From assembly GCF_002943105.1 (NCBI RefSeq), contig NZ_PTPZ01000004.1, positions 170,061 through 234,060 of the forward strand: a stretch of DNA of 64,000 bases, given 5' to 3'. Under the pieces are notes generated by a model. That model was given only the letters and a program-made list of their open reading frames with translations, did not search any database and had not been told where the DNA came from. This DNA comes from Cloacibacterium normanense. GTDB taxonomy: Bacteria > Bacteroidota > Bacteroidia > Flavobacteriales > Weeksellaceae. Both the position numbers and the translations under genes were made by a program. This document shows positions 26,438 to 34,710 of the stretch, piece after piece (within the stretch, counting starts at the first letter, position 1; the number at the start of each line of letters is the position of its first letter).

Positions 26438-27091
26438 ATGAAATTTTTTATTGATACAGCTAATCTAGACCAAATTAGAGAGGCACAAGATTTAGGAATT
26501 CTAGACGGTGTTACGACCAATCCAAGTTTAATGGCGAAAGAAGGCATTTCTGGAGCTGAAGCAATTAAAAATCACTACAAAACGATTTGCGAAATCGTAG
26601 ATGGTGATATTTCTGCGGAAGTTCTAAGTACCACTTACGAAGAAATGATTAAAGAAGGAGAAGAATTGGCTGCAATTCACCCAAACATCGTGGTAAAAAT
26701 TCCTATGATTAAAGACGGAATTAAAGCATTAAAATATTTTACAGATAAAGGAATTAAAACCAACTGTACTTTAATTTTTTCTGCTGGACAAGCGCTTCTT
26801 GCTGCAAAAGCTGGTGCTACTTACGTTTCTCCTTTCTTAGGAAGATTAGATGATGTTTCTACAGACGGATTAGCATTAATCGAAGAAATTAGAATTATTT
26901 TTGATAACTACGATTACAAAACTGAAATTTTAGCAGCTTCTATTCGTCATTCTATGCACATTATCAACTGTGCTAAGATTGGTGCAGATGTAGTAACTAC
27001 ACCTCTTGCTCCGATTTTATCTTTACTAAAACACCCTTTAACTGACAACGGTTTAGCTCAGTTTATTGCAGATTCTAAAAAGATGATGTAA
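26438..27091 (+). CDS. fsa: fructose-6-phosphate aldolase / transaldolase-like protein
   Basis: 217 residues, the short TalC/MipB form of the transaldolase family. [25 protein letters not shown] and NIVVKIPM (Schiff-base Lys87) are diagnostic. Short family members act either as fructose-6-phosphate aldolases or as true transaldolases; sequence alone does not decide, though most Bacteroidetes entries are annotated transaldolase in the pentose phosphate pathway. Own promoter and terminator. Confidence 0.92.
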   Translation: MKFFIDTANLDQIREAQDLGILDGVTTNPSLMAKEGISGAEAIKNHYKTICEIVDGDISAEVLSTTYEEMIKEGEELAAIHPNIVVKIPMIKDGIKALKYFTDKGIKTNCTLIFSAGQALLAAKAGATYVSPFLGRLDDVSTDGLALIEEIRIIFDNYDYKTEILAASIRHSMHIINCAKIGADVVTTPLAPILSLLKHPLTDNGLAQFIADSKKMM

Positions 27092-27112
27092 TTTTTGCTA
27101 AAAATTAAACAT

Positions 27113-27148
27113 AAAAAAATCCTGAAAATTTAGATTTTCAGGATTTTT
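27113..27148. terminator. bidirectional terminator between fsa and the GLPGLI gene
   Basis: ATCCTGAAAAT / ATTTTCAGGAT stem with A- and T-tracts on the two sides, between convergent stops. Confidence 0.85.
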
Positions 27149-27154
27149 CATTTT

Positions 27155-28015
27155 TTATTGAAGCAAGTCTAACTCTAAAAGATTGTTGTCTCGCTTATTA
27201 TTTTCTTTGACTTGTTGTTCCCTTCTTTTAATCATTTCCGATGCAGAAATTTCGTTTCCGTTTTGGTCTCTGAACTGAAGTACTGCTCCATTTGCCATCG
27301 CCATTTTCATGGATTTTGCTGGATCATTTCGGTCTTCTAGAAATATCTTTTTGTATTGCTCTTGATTGACTTCTATATATTTATCATTACCTACAAATTC
27401 AGAAACTTTTTGAATTTCCTCTTTATATTTCCCTACTGCTTTTAGTTCAAAAACGTGAGATTGAGTAGCATCTTCTAGTTTCACAATCAATCCTGGCAAT
27501 CCTCTAAATTTATACGGACCATCTTGAAAAGGCAATTCCTCGGTAAACCAAACTGTCCATTTTCTTCCTGCAAATTCTGTAACCGCTTTTTGCGCTTCGA
27601 ACTCTCCTATTTTTTGTTTTTCTGGAAGAATTTTCCATTGAATTTTTCTTTTGTCCCAAACTTTATAAGCATCCATTCCGCTTCTGGTTAATGAATACGT
27701 TTCGAAAGAAGGATAATTTTTGTGAATTTTATAGCGTACACTGCCTTTTCTCATAGACATAGCTTTCATATCTACATTCATGCTTCCCGTTGCTTTTATT
27801 TGCTTCTCAAAAGCTGCCGTCATGATAGAATCTGAAACATAAACTTCTCTACTGTAAAACTTAGAGCCTTTCTCCGAAATATCCAGATACATAAGTTCTG
27901 ATTTCACGTCCGCTTTGTTGGTAGAATCCGTCACAAATTTATAATCATAGATAAATCTATTCTGCGCCGAAAAGACTGCTGAAATCAATAAAAAAGTAAA
28001 AAGTAATTTTTTCAT
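27155..28015 (-). CDS. GLPGLI family secreted protein
   Basis: 286 residues with a Sec signal (MKKLLFTFLLISAVFSAQ). It contains the family's name-giving motif GLPGLI (in YKFRGLPGLIVKLED) and the preceding IGEFEAQKA and WTVWFTEELPF, all typical. Function of the family is unknown; members are periplasmic or outer-membrane proteins of Bacteroidetes. It is the third gene after BlaI and the M56 peptidase, 57 bp from the latter with a hairpin (28031-28066) between, so it may be an effector or substrate of that signalling pair (inference). Confidence 0.92.
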   Translation of the reverse strand: MKKLLFTFLLISAVFSAQNRFIYDYKFVTDSTNKADVKSELMYLDISEKGSKFYSREVYVSDSIMTAAFEKQIKATGSMNVDMKAMSMRKGSVRYKIHKNYPSFETYSLTRSGMDAYKVWDKRKIQWKILPEKQKIGEFEAQKAVTEFAGRKWTVWFTEELPFQDGPYKFRGLPGLIVKLEDATQSHVFELKAVGKYKEEIQKVSEFVGNDKYIEVNQEQYKKIFLEDRNDPAKSMKMAMANGAVLQFRDQNGNEISASEMIKRREQQVKENNKRDNNLLELDLLQ

Positions 28016-28030
28016 AGGTGTATTAATTTA

Positions 28031-28066
28031 AAAAATCCTTCAAGATTTTTAAACTTGAAGGATTTT
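28031..28066 (-). terminator. hairpin after the M56 peptidase gene
   Basis: AAAATCCTTCAAG / CTTGAAGGATTTT stem; on the minus strand it is followed by a short T-run. It would end or weaken the BlaI-M56 transcript before the GLPGLI gene. Confidence 0.6.
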
Positions 28067-28072
28067 AAGTTT

Positions 28073-29965
28073 TTATTTGGTTTGAATTCTTATTTCGCCT
28101 TCTTCTTTGCCATTATTCACGTTTTTATTTACGTTTACCGTAGCGATATCATTAGGATTTAATTTATCCATTTCTTCTTTGGTAGAAAGTTTACCATTGA
28201 TATAATATTTAATCGATTTATCCGAGAAAACTTTCATTGATTTTAATCCTTCAACTTCACTATTTTTAGTTGTTAAATTATACTTTATTTTATCTGCGGA
28301 AACATTTACTACTCCATCTTTTGGGACATTAGCATCTACAGTAATTATCCAAGGATTGTTCTGAGCATATTTTCTAGAAATTTCTGCCTGTTGTTTGGCA
28401 ATTTCGGCTTGTTTCTTGGCGAGTTCTGCTTGTTTTTGTGCCAAATCTCTTCTTTCTTTTGAAAGTTTTTCTAGTTTTTTCTGTTGTGCTTTAGAAAGTT
28501 TAGATTTATCAGTCCAGTTAAAATTCTCAATATTCATCGGCGGAAATGACTGAACTTTTCCATCATTTTTTTTATGAAATTCAACTTTTTTAATTTTTAC
28601 TATTCCATTTTTAAATTCTTTAGAATTAAGCTTTTTCTCTAATTCTTTCATTGAAGAAAAATTATTACTTGTATTATCAACAAAAATTTTATATTCTAAA
28701 CCATTATCTAATTCTTTATTAAATTCTAAATTATTTAGTTTAAATCCTTCAATTTGATCTAAACCGTTTTTCATCTCCATCAAAAAAGATATTTCATCTT
28801 TATATCCATCAGAATTAGCAATTCTATCAATTTCGTTTCCAAGATTTTCTAATTCTTTGGCTTTCAGTTCATAATCATAACTATCTGCACCTTTTTCTTT
28901 AGCAATTTTCTGTAACTCTTCAGATTTTTTACGAGTTTGTTCGCTAAGTGTAGCTATTTTTTCGTTCTCTTTTTTAATTTTTTCAGAAGCTTTATTAATT
29001 TTCGCCTGTTGAGCTTCTAACAGTTTTTGCACATCTTTTTCTTTAACAGTATCTTTTTTAAGTTCCTGAACCGCAACTTCTATGGCTTTATTTTGCTTTT
29101 TGATTTCTATATTTTTAGCATTAACCAATAGCGCAAAGGAAACCCCGAAAAGAATTGGCAAAGCCAAAATTCTACGCGCATAACTGTATTTTGTATTTTT
29201 TTGTGTAAGCATTTTTAGTCGTTTTTTAAGGTTTGATGATAAAAACGGACTGGTTGCAGGCAATACATTTCCGGAGAAATTACTCGCCAAAAGCATCTGC
29301 GCAAATGCTCTAGTGTCCGCGTTTTTCACAGCTTTCTTGTCTGCCAAATATTCATGAATAAGGGTGATTTCTTTTTTGATGAAGTAAAAAATTGGATTAA
29401 ACCAAAACAGCGATTGAATAATTTGGACAAACAGTTTATCAAAACTGTGTTTTTGTTCTATGTGTACCATTTCGTGTTTCAGGATTTGTTTTCCTAAATC
29501 TGAGTTGATCAGAATCGATTTTTTCCAAAACAAATTTCTAAAAAACGAAAACGGAGCATCATGCAAATTGGTGTTATAAAAGGTAATTCCTTCTATGCTT
29601 TCCTTCGGAAATTCTTTTTTGAGTTGATGAATTTTCACCAATCCTAAAGTTAATTTAGCCAAAAGAAAAAAGGAAACTATTCCTAAAATCAAAGCTCCAA
29701 AATTCCAAAAATTGAAAGAAATTCCAACTTCTTGAGAAGAATTTTGGTTGAATTGATTCAGCAATAATAAAATTCTACTATCAGTTTCTATAGTAAAATA
29801 TTCTACTTTTAAAAGCGGCAACAAAAGACTTAAAACCATCGTTCCCAGAAGGTAAAATCTGTTATAATGGTGAAAAGTTTTGTCGCGAAGAAACAAAAGA
29901 TAATACGCCGACATCACTGCCGAAACTAAAATCATCTTTCCGAAATACAGGAATATTGTTTCCAT
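28073..29965 (-). CDS. M56 family (BlaR1-like) membrane metallopeptidase
   Basis: 630 residues. Membrane helices at about 5-25, 37-52, 88-108 and 265-283; zinc motif HEMVH (164-168) with a likely third ligand Glu205 (HEYLAD). After the last helix comes a long periplasmic tail with coiled coil (about 290-390 and again 485-530, rich in KQ-AE-AKKQAE repeats) but no penicillin-binding sensor domain and no TonB domain. BlaR1 relatives cleave the BlaI repressor on a signal; here the signal is unknown and not a beta-lactam by any visible domain. The gene follows blaI by 66 bp. Confidence 0.9.
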   Translation of the reverse strand: METIFLYFGKMILVSAVMSAYYLLFLRDKTFHHYNRFYLLGTMVLSLLLPLLKVEYFTIETDSRILLLLNQFNQNSSQEVGISFNFWNFGALILGIVSFFLLAKLTLGLVKIHQLKKEFPKESIEGITFYNTNLHDAPFSFFRNLFWKKSILINSDLGKQILKHEMVHIEQKHSFDKLFVQIIQSLFWFNPIFYFIKKEITLIHEYLADKKAVKNADTRAFAQMLLASNFSGNVLPATSPFLSSNLKKRLKMLTQKNTKYSYARRILALPILFGVSFALLVNAKNIEIKKQNKAIEVAVQELKKDTVKEKDVQKLLEAQQAKINKASEKIKKENEKIATLSEQTRKKSEELQKIAKEKGADSYDYELKAKELENLGNEIDRIANSDGYKDEISFLMEMKNGLDQIEGFKLNNLEFNKELDNGLEYKIFVDNTSNNFSSMKELEKKLNSKEFKNGIVKIKKVEFHKKNDGKVQSFPPMNIENFNWTDKSKLSKAQQKKLEKLSKERRDLAQKQAELAKKQAEIAKQQAEISRKYAQNNPWIITVDANVPKDGVVNVSADKIKYNLTTKNSEVEGLKSMKVFSDKSIKYYINGKLSTKEEMDKLNPNDIATVNVNKNVNNGKEEGEIRIQTK

Positions 29966-30031
29966 AGTTTTTGTTTTAAGTGTTGATTAATAAGTAATTG
30001 CGAATGACGAAGCTGTTACACTTCTTACTCA

Positions 30032-30397
30032 TTATTTTTTCAGTTCTTTTAGAAGCATCTCTAAATCTTCTACACTCATCTCATTTTTTTCTACCAAAAA
30101 TGAAACAGCGTTTCTGTAAGAACCTTCAAAATAGTTCTTCACCAAACTTTTTATGGATTTTCCGCTGTAGGTTTCTTTAGAAATAAGCGGGAAATATTCG
30201 TGTTGTCTTCCGTGAACATAATGCCCTACAAACTCTTTTTCCATCAAAATTTTTAAAATGGTAGAAACAGTGTTGGTATGAGGTTTCGGTTCTGGAAAAA
30301 GCTCTAATATATCTTTTAAGAAACCTTTTTCTAGCTCCCAAAGATATTGCATTACTTGTTCTTCTGCTTTTGTAAGTGTTTTTGCTGTCATAATCAT
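30032..30397 (-). CDS. BlaI/MecI/CopY family transcriptional repressor
   Basis: 121 residues: winged-helix domain (about 6-75; LTKAEEQVMQYLWELEKG, HTNTVSTILKILMEKEFVGH) and a C-terminal dimerisation helix region. Such repressors are inactivated by an M56 partner, here the next gene. Two identical-pattern dyads upstream (30464-30477, 30509-30522) flank the predicted promoter and are the obvious operator sites, so the operon should repress itself. The start may be the ATG two codons later. Confidence 0.94.
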   Translation of the reverse strand: MIMTAKTLTKAEEQVMQYLWELEKGFLKDILELFPEPKPHTNTVSTILKILMEKEFVGHYVHGRQHEYFPLISKETYSGKSIKSLVKNYFEGSYRNAVSFLVEKNEMSVEDLEMLLKELKK

Positions 30398-30463
30398 TAC
30401 ATCATTATTGATAAGAAAAAATTAACTATTTCTAAAATCAAATTTAACAAAAAAGAAATCATA

Positions 30464-30477
30464 ACTAATAATTTAGT
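30464..30477. promoter_or_regulatory. BlaI-type operator, proximal dyad
   Basis: ACTAA-N4-TTAGT dyad lying over the predicted transcription start of the blaI operon. Same pattern as the distal dyad 45 bp away; with flanks the two sites form a 20-bp inverted pair matching at 18 positions. Confidence 0.65.
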
Positions 30478-30481
30478 GATA

Positions 30482-30489
30482 CAAATTTA
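30482..30489 (-). promoter_or_regulatory. blaI operon promoter -7 box
   Basis: Minus strand reads TAAATTTG, placed exactly between the two operator dyads; start predicted near 30477. Leader to blaI about 80 nt. Confidence 0.55.
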
Positions 30490-30508
30490 GAAAAGATTTT
30501 CTTTTATC

Positions 30509-30522
30509 ACTAAAAAATTAGT
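30509..30522. promoter_or_regulatory. BlaI-type operator, distal dyad
   Basis: ACTAA-N4-TTAGT dyad that covers the expected -33 region of the blaI promoter. Centre-to-centre distance to the proximal dyad is 45 bp. Confidence 0.65.
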
Positions 30523-30570
30523 TAAAATATTGTTAAATTTTTATAATGTAATGAAAATCAATGAAATAAA

Positions 30571-31983
30571 TTAATTTTTAGGAATACTTGAAGCCTTTCG
30601 CACGAAATAATTATCGGTAGAACTATTGCCTCTTAATCGGTAAAAACCACAATTCCCCCAAGAAGCAGGAACATCTGTAATGGTCATATCTTCGCCAGTA
30701 TCATTTGAAACGTGTGCGGAAATCATATTTTGCCACTTTTGAATTCTTTGTTGACTGTAATCGAGATAAAATAAATCGTATTTTTTGTCAATCAAATCAT
30801 TGAGGTATTTTACATATTGAGTTTTGTATTCAGGAATAGATAAAACTTTTGAAACCAAAGGATTTTGGTCACTTTTTCCCCAAGTTAAAGGATTCTGAAT
30901 GCCAGAATCTGTCATCAGAAGAGATGTTCCCAAAGTATTGTCATAATCATAAGGAATGAAATAAAATTTTCCTGCAGCATCAAAATAGAAATAAAAATTA
31001 TTAGAATTATTCCAATAATCGTCCCACATTCCTACCATTACATTTACGGCGTAAGTTTTCAAAAACAGATTGACATCCATTTTTTGTGAAATATAAGTTT
31101 TAAAATCATCTCCATTTTTGGAATTAACATTCGTGATGAAATCTGCTAATTGTGTTTTGGCTGTCTCCAAATTAGATTTACTTCCTTTGTAATCGTAAAT
31201 TGGTGTATTGGTATACGTTAAAGTCACATCTTCAATTCCCATATTCGAAGTGGAAGCATCTTTAAAACTCGCTCCCCAATTTGCTTTCCATAAATTTCCA
31301 GTCGTAGAAAAAAACGTACTTCTATTGGCTAAATAAACATCGTCAACAGGTTCTTGCAACTGATAAACTCCAAAATAAGCGGCTTTGTTATCTCCAGTCA
31401 CTTTAATGGTGAGTTTACAATAACTGGATTGTGGTGCAGTCCAAACTCCAAATTTCTCAAATAAATCATAAGAATAGATTTCTCTGGCATACATGGCATC
31501 ATCTTTAAACCATTTCAACACTACTTTTTCTGAATTATGAAAGAGTTGGGATTTATTATATTTCTTGAAACTCACGGTAAAACTTGCATGATGCCAATCT
31601 GGATTGGTCGCATTATGCGTTTCTCCGGGATTTCCTTCCGGTCTTCTTCTGCTGGTATTTCCTTTCAATCTTAATCCTATATTATCTAAAATTTCTGTAG
31701 TTCCGTTTTTAAGCCAAGTGAATTTCCCGGTTACATATTCTTCATTATTGGGATTTTGGTCGTAATAATTCAAAAATTTATTCCATTCTGCAAGAGAAAC
31801 TTCTACCGTAATTTCGGGCAATGCATCAATATCATAAATGAATTTTTGAGAATCTGTTTGAAAATAAGGCGGTTGATAAGCCTGTTGAAACAACGGAGGA
31901 TCTGGAGTGATAGGATTGTTCTCTTCTTGATTTCTACAAGTGACTAAAAGTAAAAGAATACTGAACAGAAAAAACTTTTTCAT
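30571..31983 (-). CDS. CotH kinase family lipoprotein
   Basis: 470 residues, lipoprotein signal MKKFFLFSILLLLVTC with lipobox Cys16. The frame extends 29 codons upstream but without a signal peptide logic, so this start is preferred. The CotH fold is marked by IGLRLKGNTSRRRPEG, KVVLKWFKDDAMYARE, YCKLTIKVTGDNKAAYFGVYQLQEPVD and the catalytic-type FIPYDYDNTLG. Known CotH proteins are atypical kinases of spore coat or surface proteins; in Bacteroidetes the target is unknown. Monocistronic. Confidence 0.88.
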   Translation of the reverse strand: MKKFFLFSILLLLVTCRNQEENNPITPDPPLFQQAYQPPYFQTDSQKFIYDIDALPEITVEVSLAEWNKFLNYYDQNPNNEEYVTGKFTWLKNGTTEILDNIGLRLKGNTSRRRPEGNPGETHNATNPDWHHASFTVSFKKYNKSQLFHNSEKVVLKWFKDDAMYAREIYSYDLFEKFGVWTAPQSSYCKLTIKVTGDNKAAYFGVYQLQEPVDDVYLANRSTFFSTTGNLWKANWGASFKDASTSNMGIEDVTLTYTNTPIYDYKGSKSNLETAKTQLADFITNVNSKNGDDFKTYISQKMDVNLFLKTYAVNVMVGMWDDYWNNSNNFYFYFDAAGKFYFIPYDYDNTLGTSLLMTDSGIQNPLTWGKSDQNPLVSKVLSIPEYKTQYVKYLNDLIDKKYDLFYLDYSQQRIQKWQNMISAHVSNDTGEDMTITDVPASWGNCGFYRLRGNSSTDNYFVRKASSIPKN

Positions 31984-32163
31984 TGCTAAATTTTCAGCTA
32001 AATTAAGACAAAGAAAATGATTGAAATAATAATTCTGAATGATTTTTAATGGCTTTTCTGTGTATTCCACTACTCTATTAGCCTACTTTTTCTTATTTTT
32101 AAAACTTGAAATAAAATTTTTCTAGCTCATTTTCAATTCCTTAAATTCAATTTTCAATTAAGA

Positions 32164-32194
32164 TTTGCAATTTTAAAATTTATTCGTATCTTTG
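32164..32194 (+). promoter_or_regulatory. tRNA-fMet promoter
   Basis: TTTG (32164-32167), 19-nt spacer, TATCTTTG (32187-32194): a textbook Bacteroidetes promoter, 11 bp before the tRNA. Confidence 0.75.
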
Positions 32195-32205
32195 CACCAC
32201 AATAA

Positions 32206-32278
<73 letters not shown>

Positions 32279-32288
32279 CTAAGTTAAG

Positions 32289-32320
32289 AAGAGAATCAAA
32301 AATTTTTGATTCTCTTTTTT
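32289..32320 (+). terminator. tRNA terminator
   Basis: AAGAGAATCAAAAA / TTTTTGATTCTCTT stem ending in a T-tract, 10 bp after the tRNA. Confidence 0.85.
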
Positions 32321-32334
32321 ATTTCTTACCTTTG
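32306..32334 (+). promoter_or_regulatory. promoter of the Sua5/YrdC gene, leaderless start
   Basis: TTG (32306-32308), 18-nt spacer, TACCTTTG (32327-32334). The consensus distance puts transcription start on or within 1-2 nt of the ATG at 32338. The -33 site lies inside the tRNA terminator. Confidence 0.6.
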
Positions 32335-32337
32335 AGT

Positions 32338-32949
32338 ATGGCAAAAATCCTGAAAATATATCCAGATAATCCTCAAGAAAATTACATGAATGAGGTAATT
32401 AAAACGTTGCAAGATGGTGGATTGATTATTTATCCTTCAGACACAGTTTATGCGTTGGGTTGTGATATTTACAATGTAAAAGCCATGGAAAAACTCGCTC
32501 GACTTAAAAATACTACACTAGACAAAGCGCAATTTTCTATTATTTGTAACAATCTCAGCCATCTTTCAGAATTTACTCGTCCTATCGAAACGTCTACTTT
32601 CAGACTTTTAAAATCTAAAATTCCAGGACCTTTCACCTTTATTTTAGAAGCCAATAAAAATTTACCATTGACTTACAAAGGCAAAAAAACCGTAGGAATT
32701 AGAGTTCCAGACCACCCAATTCCGCAGTTAATTGTGGAAAAATTAGGTCATCCCATTGCTTCTACTTCCATAAAAGATGATGACGAAGTCATAGAATATT
32801 CTACCGACCCAGAACTCATTGCAGAGAAATACGACCATTTGGTAGACATTGTCATCGATTCTGGCTATGGAGATAATGTAGCTTCTACCATTGTAGATTT
32901 AACTAGCGGTGAACCAGAAATTTTACGTGAAGGAAAAGGAATTCTGTAA
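32338..32949 (+). CDS. L-threonylcarbamoyladenylate synthase (Sua5/YrdC)
   Basis: 203 residues, one YrdC domain. YPSDTVYALGCDIYN near residue 35, KTVGIRVPDHPI and the late SPIASTS-like segment ASTSIKDDDE fit the family, which makes threonylcarbamoyl-AMP for tRNA t6A37. No C-terminal Sua5 domain, so the TsaC/YrdC-short form. The frame allows a TTG two codons earlier; the ATG is chosen because MAKILKIYPDNPQ reads as a natural N-terminus and the promoter sits 3 bp upstream. Confidence 0.92.
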   Translation: MAKILKIYPDNPQENYMNEVIKTLQDGGLIIYPSDTVYALGCDIYNVKAMEKLARLKNTTLDKAQFSIICNNLSHLSEFTRPIETSTFRLLKSKIPGPFTFILEANKNLPLTYKGKKTVGIRVPDHPIPQLIVEKLGHPIASTSIKDDDEVIEYSTDPELIAEKYDHLVDIVIDSGYGDNVASTIVDLTSGEPEILREGKGIL

Positions 32950-32954
32950 AAGTG

Positions 32955-33115
32955 TCAGTCTGAGCGAAGTCGAAAACTTCGGGCGTCAATTTGACTCCTA
33001 AAGTCGTCGAACCACTTCGTTAGGTTTCCGCTTTCCGCTCCCACTTTTTTGCTACATTACATTTCGCAAAAAGAGTTCCGTTTCAGTCGGGGCGCATTTT
33101 TCGTCTATGATAATA
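32955..33115. repeat. intergenic repeat-like element
   Basis: A G/C-richer block of about 160 bp with no coding frame, between the Sua5/YrdC gene and yaaA. It starts with GTCTGAGCGAAGTCGAA, a word I know as a frequent intergenic repeat of flavobacteria, holds the hairpin CGAAGT-N5-ACTTCG and a longer weak stem ACTTTTTTGC / GCAAAAAGAGT, and ends in GTCGGGGCGCA. Its composition sets it apart from the AT-rich surroundings. Confidence 0.55.
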
Positions 33116-33194
33116 ATAGTCGGGAAAAATCAAAATTTGTCTTATTTTTGAACATTCAAAATCTAAAATTCAAAATTCATAATTTAAAATTTTT

Positions 33195-33956
33195 ATGAAA
33201 ATCATTACTTCTCCAGCAAAACTGATGAATGTAGAAAATTCTACAGAATTTTTGAAATCTACCACTCCAAAATTCATAGAAGAAGCGACTTTAATACATT
33301 CTTATCTCAAAGAAAAAAGTCCACAATATTTATCAGAATTAATGGAAATTTCAGCAAAATTAGCAGATGAAAACTGGCACAGAAACCAAGTTTGGAAACC
33401 AAAACCAACTGCCAAAGAATCTGCTCCTGCCCTTTTTGCTTTTACAGGAGAAGTTTACAGAGGTCTTGATGCGAAAACGTTAAGCAAAGACGCTGTGGAT
33501 TATCTTCAAAAAAATCACAGAATACTTTCTGGTTTGTATGGATTATTAAAACCATCAGACAAAGTAATGCTTTACCGTTTAGAAATGGGAAGAAATTTCG
33601 AATTTGAGCATTATAAAAATCTATATGAATTTTGGAGTGAAAAAATCACAGAACAAATCAACTCAGAACTTAAAAAAAATGAATTATTGCTCAATCTAGC
33701 AAGTAATGAATACGGGAAAGTCATCAACAGAAAAAAACTCAACAATCCTGTTGTAGATTTTGAATTTTACCAAACTCAACCGAACGGAAAACTGAAAACC
33801 ATCGTAGTTTACACCAAACATGCGAGAGGTTTAGTCGCTAGATTTTGCGCTGAAACCAATGCCAAAACATTGAATGATGTAAAAGCGTTTAACTATGAAA
33901 ATTATTTGATTAACGAAGAATTATCAACAGACCAAAAATTGGTTTTTGTAAGGTAA
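33195..33956 (+). CDS. yaaA: peroxide stress protein YaaA (DUF328)
   Basis: 253 residues, the usual length. SPAKLMN at the N-terminus, ALFAFTGEVYRGLDAKTL, ILSGLYGLLKPSD and the C-terminal KHARGLVARF are the family's conserved blocks. In E. coli YaaA lowers free iron and DNA damage under peroxide stress. A TATTTTTG box (33143-33150) upstream gives a leader of about 41 nt made of AAATTCA-type low-complexity sequence. Followed by a DUF892 gene 100 bp on. Confidence 0.95.
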   Translation: MKIITSPAKLMNVENSTEFLKSTTPKFIEEATLIHSYLKEKSPQYLSELMEISAKLADENWHRNQVWKPKPTAKESAPALFAFTGEVYRGLDAKTLSKDAVDYLQKNHRILSGLYGLLKPSDKVMLYRLEMGRNFEFEHYKNLYEFWSEKITEQINSELKKNELLLNLASNEYGKVINRKKLNNPVVDFEFYQTQPNGKLKTIVVYTKHARGLVARFCAETNAKTLNDVKAFNYENYLINEELSTDQKLVFVR

Positions 33957-34056
33957 TTTTATAATGATTTTCAAATAAAATATAAGAAAAAGTCCTTTGG
34001 AAAGATAGAAATTTGCCATATCACAATCACAAATTATTAATTAAAAAAAGATAAGT

Positions 34057-34647
34057 ATGGCAACTCTTACAAAAACAAAAAAGACGACAACTAAAACTTC
34101 AACTCCTAAAACTACTGCAGTAAAAACTGTAAAAGCAGAAAAAGTTCCTGCTAAAAAAGACGCTGCAAAAGATTTAACAGATTTATTTGAAGATGGACTA
34201 AAAGACTTGTATTGGGCAGAGAAAAATCTCCTAAAAAACATGCCGAAAATGCATAAAAATGCAAGTTCTGCAGAACTCAAAAAGTCTTTAGAAGACCACA
34301 TGAAAGAAACAGAAAATCAAATTAAAAGAATTGAAGATTGTTTCAAAGAATTAGGAAAAAAACCACAAGCTGCTGTTTGTGATGCCATGAAAGGCTTATT
34401 AGAAGAAGGAAAAGGCATTATGGAAGAAACAGAAATGGGTGCAGTAAGAGATGCAGGAATCATTGCTGCAGCTCAAAAAATGGAACATTACGAAATTGCT
34501 TCTTATGGTACACTCGCAGCTTTTGCAAAAGTATTAGGATACAAACAAAGCTTAAAATTATTATTAGCCACTTTAGAAGAAGAGAAAAAATGTGACGAAC
34601 ATTTAACTCAAATTGCAGATACCAATCTGAATACTAAAGCAAAATAA
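34057..34647 (+). CDS. DUF892 (YciE/YciF-like) ferritin-like protein with basic N-terminal tail
   Basis: 196 residues. Residues 1-40 are Lys/Thr/Ala/Pro-rich (KTKKTTTKTSTPKTTAVKT), like histone H1 tails; from about 42 the DUF892 four-helix bundle follows (LFEDGLKDLYWAEKNLLKNMPKM, ETENQIKRIEDCF, AQKMEHYEIASYGTL) with Glu/His residues that can bind a di-iron centre. Family members are stress-induced. The tail suggests DNA binding, as in Dps-like proteins with tails (inference). Strong terminator after it. Confidence 0.9.
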   Translation: MATLTKTKKTTTKTSTPKTTAVKTVKAEKVPAKKDAAKDLTDLFEDGLKDLYWAEKNLLKNMPKMHKNASSAELKKSLEDHMKETENQIKRIEDCFKELGKKPQAAVCDAMKGLLEEGKGIMEETEMGAVRDAGIIAAAQKMEHYEIASYGTLAAFAKVLGYKQSLKLLLATLEEEKKCDEHLTQIADTNLNTKAK

Positions 34648-34666
34648 TTTATATTTTTACTTTACA

Positions 34667-34697
34667 TAAAAAACCGATTTCAACATCGGTTTTTTTT
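34667..34697 (+). terminator. terminator after the DUF892 gene
   Basis: AACCGAT / ATCGGTT stem with 6-nt loop and eight T residues. It ends just 14 bp before the start of the exonuclease gene. Confidence 0.85.
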
Positions 34698-34710
34698 AAC
34701 TTTAAAAATC

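Noticed and set aside
28430..28600. TonB or penicillin-sensor domain in the M56 peptidase
   Set aside because: The tail shows only coiled-coil and charged repeats; no SxxK/KTG motifs and no TonB C-terminal motif.
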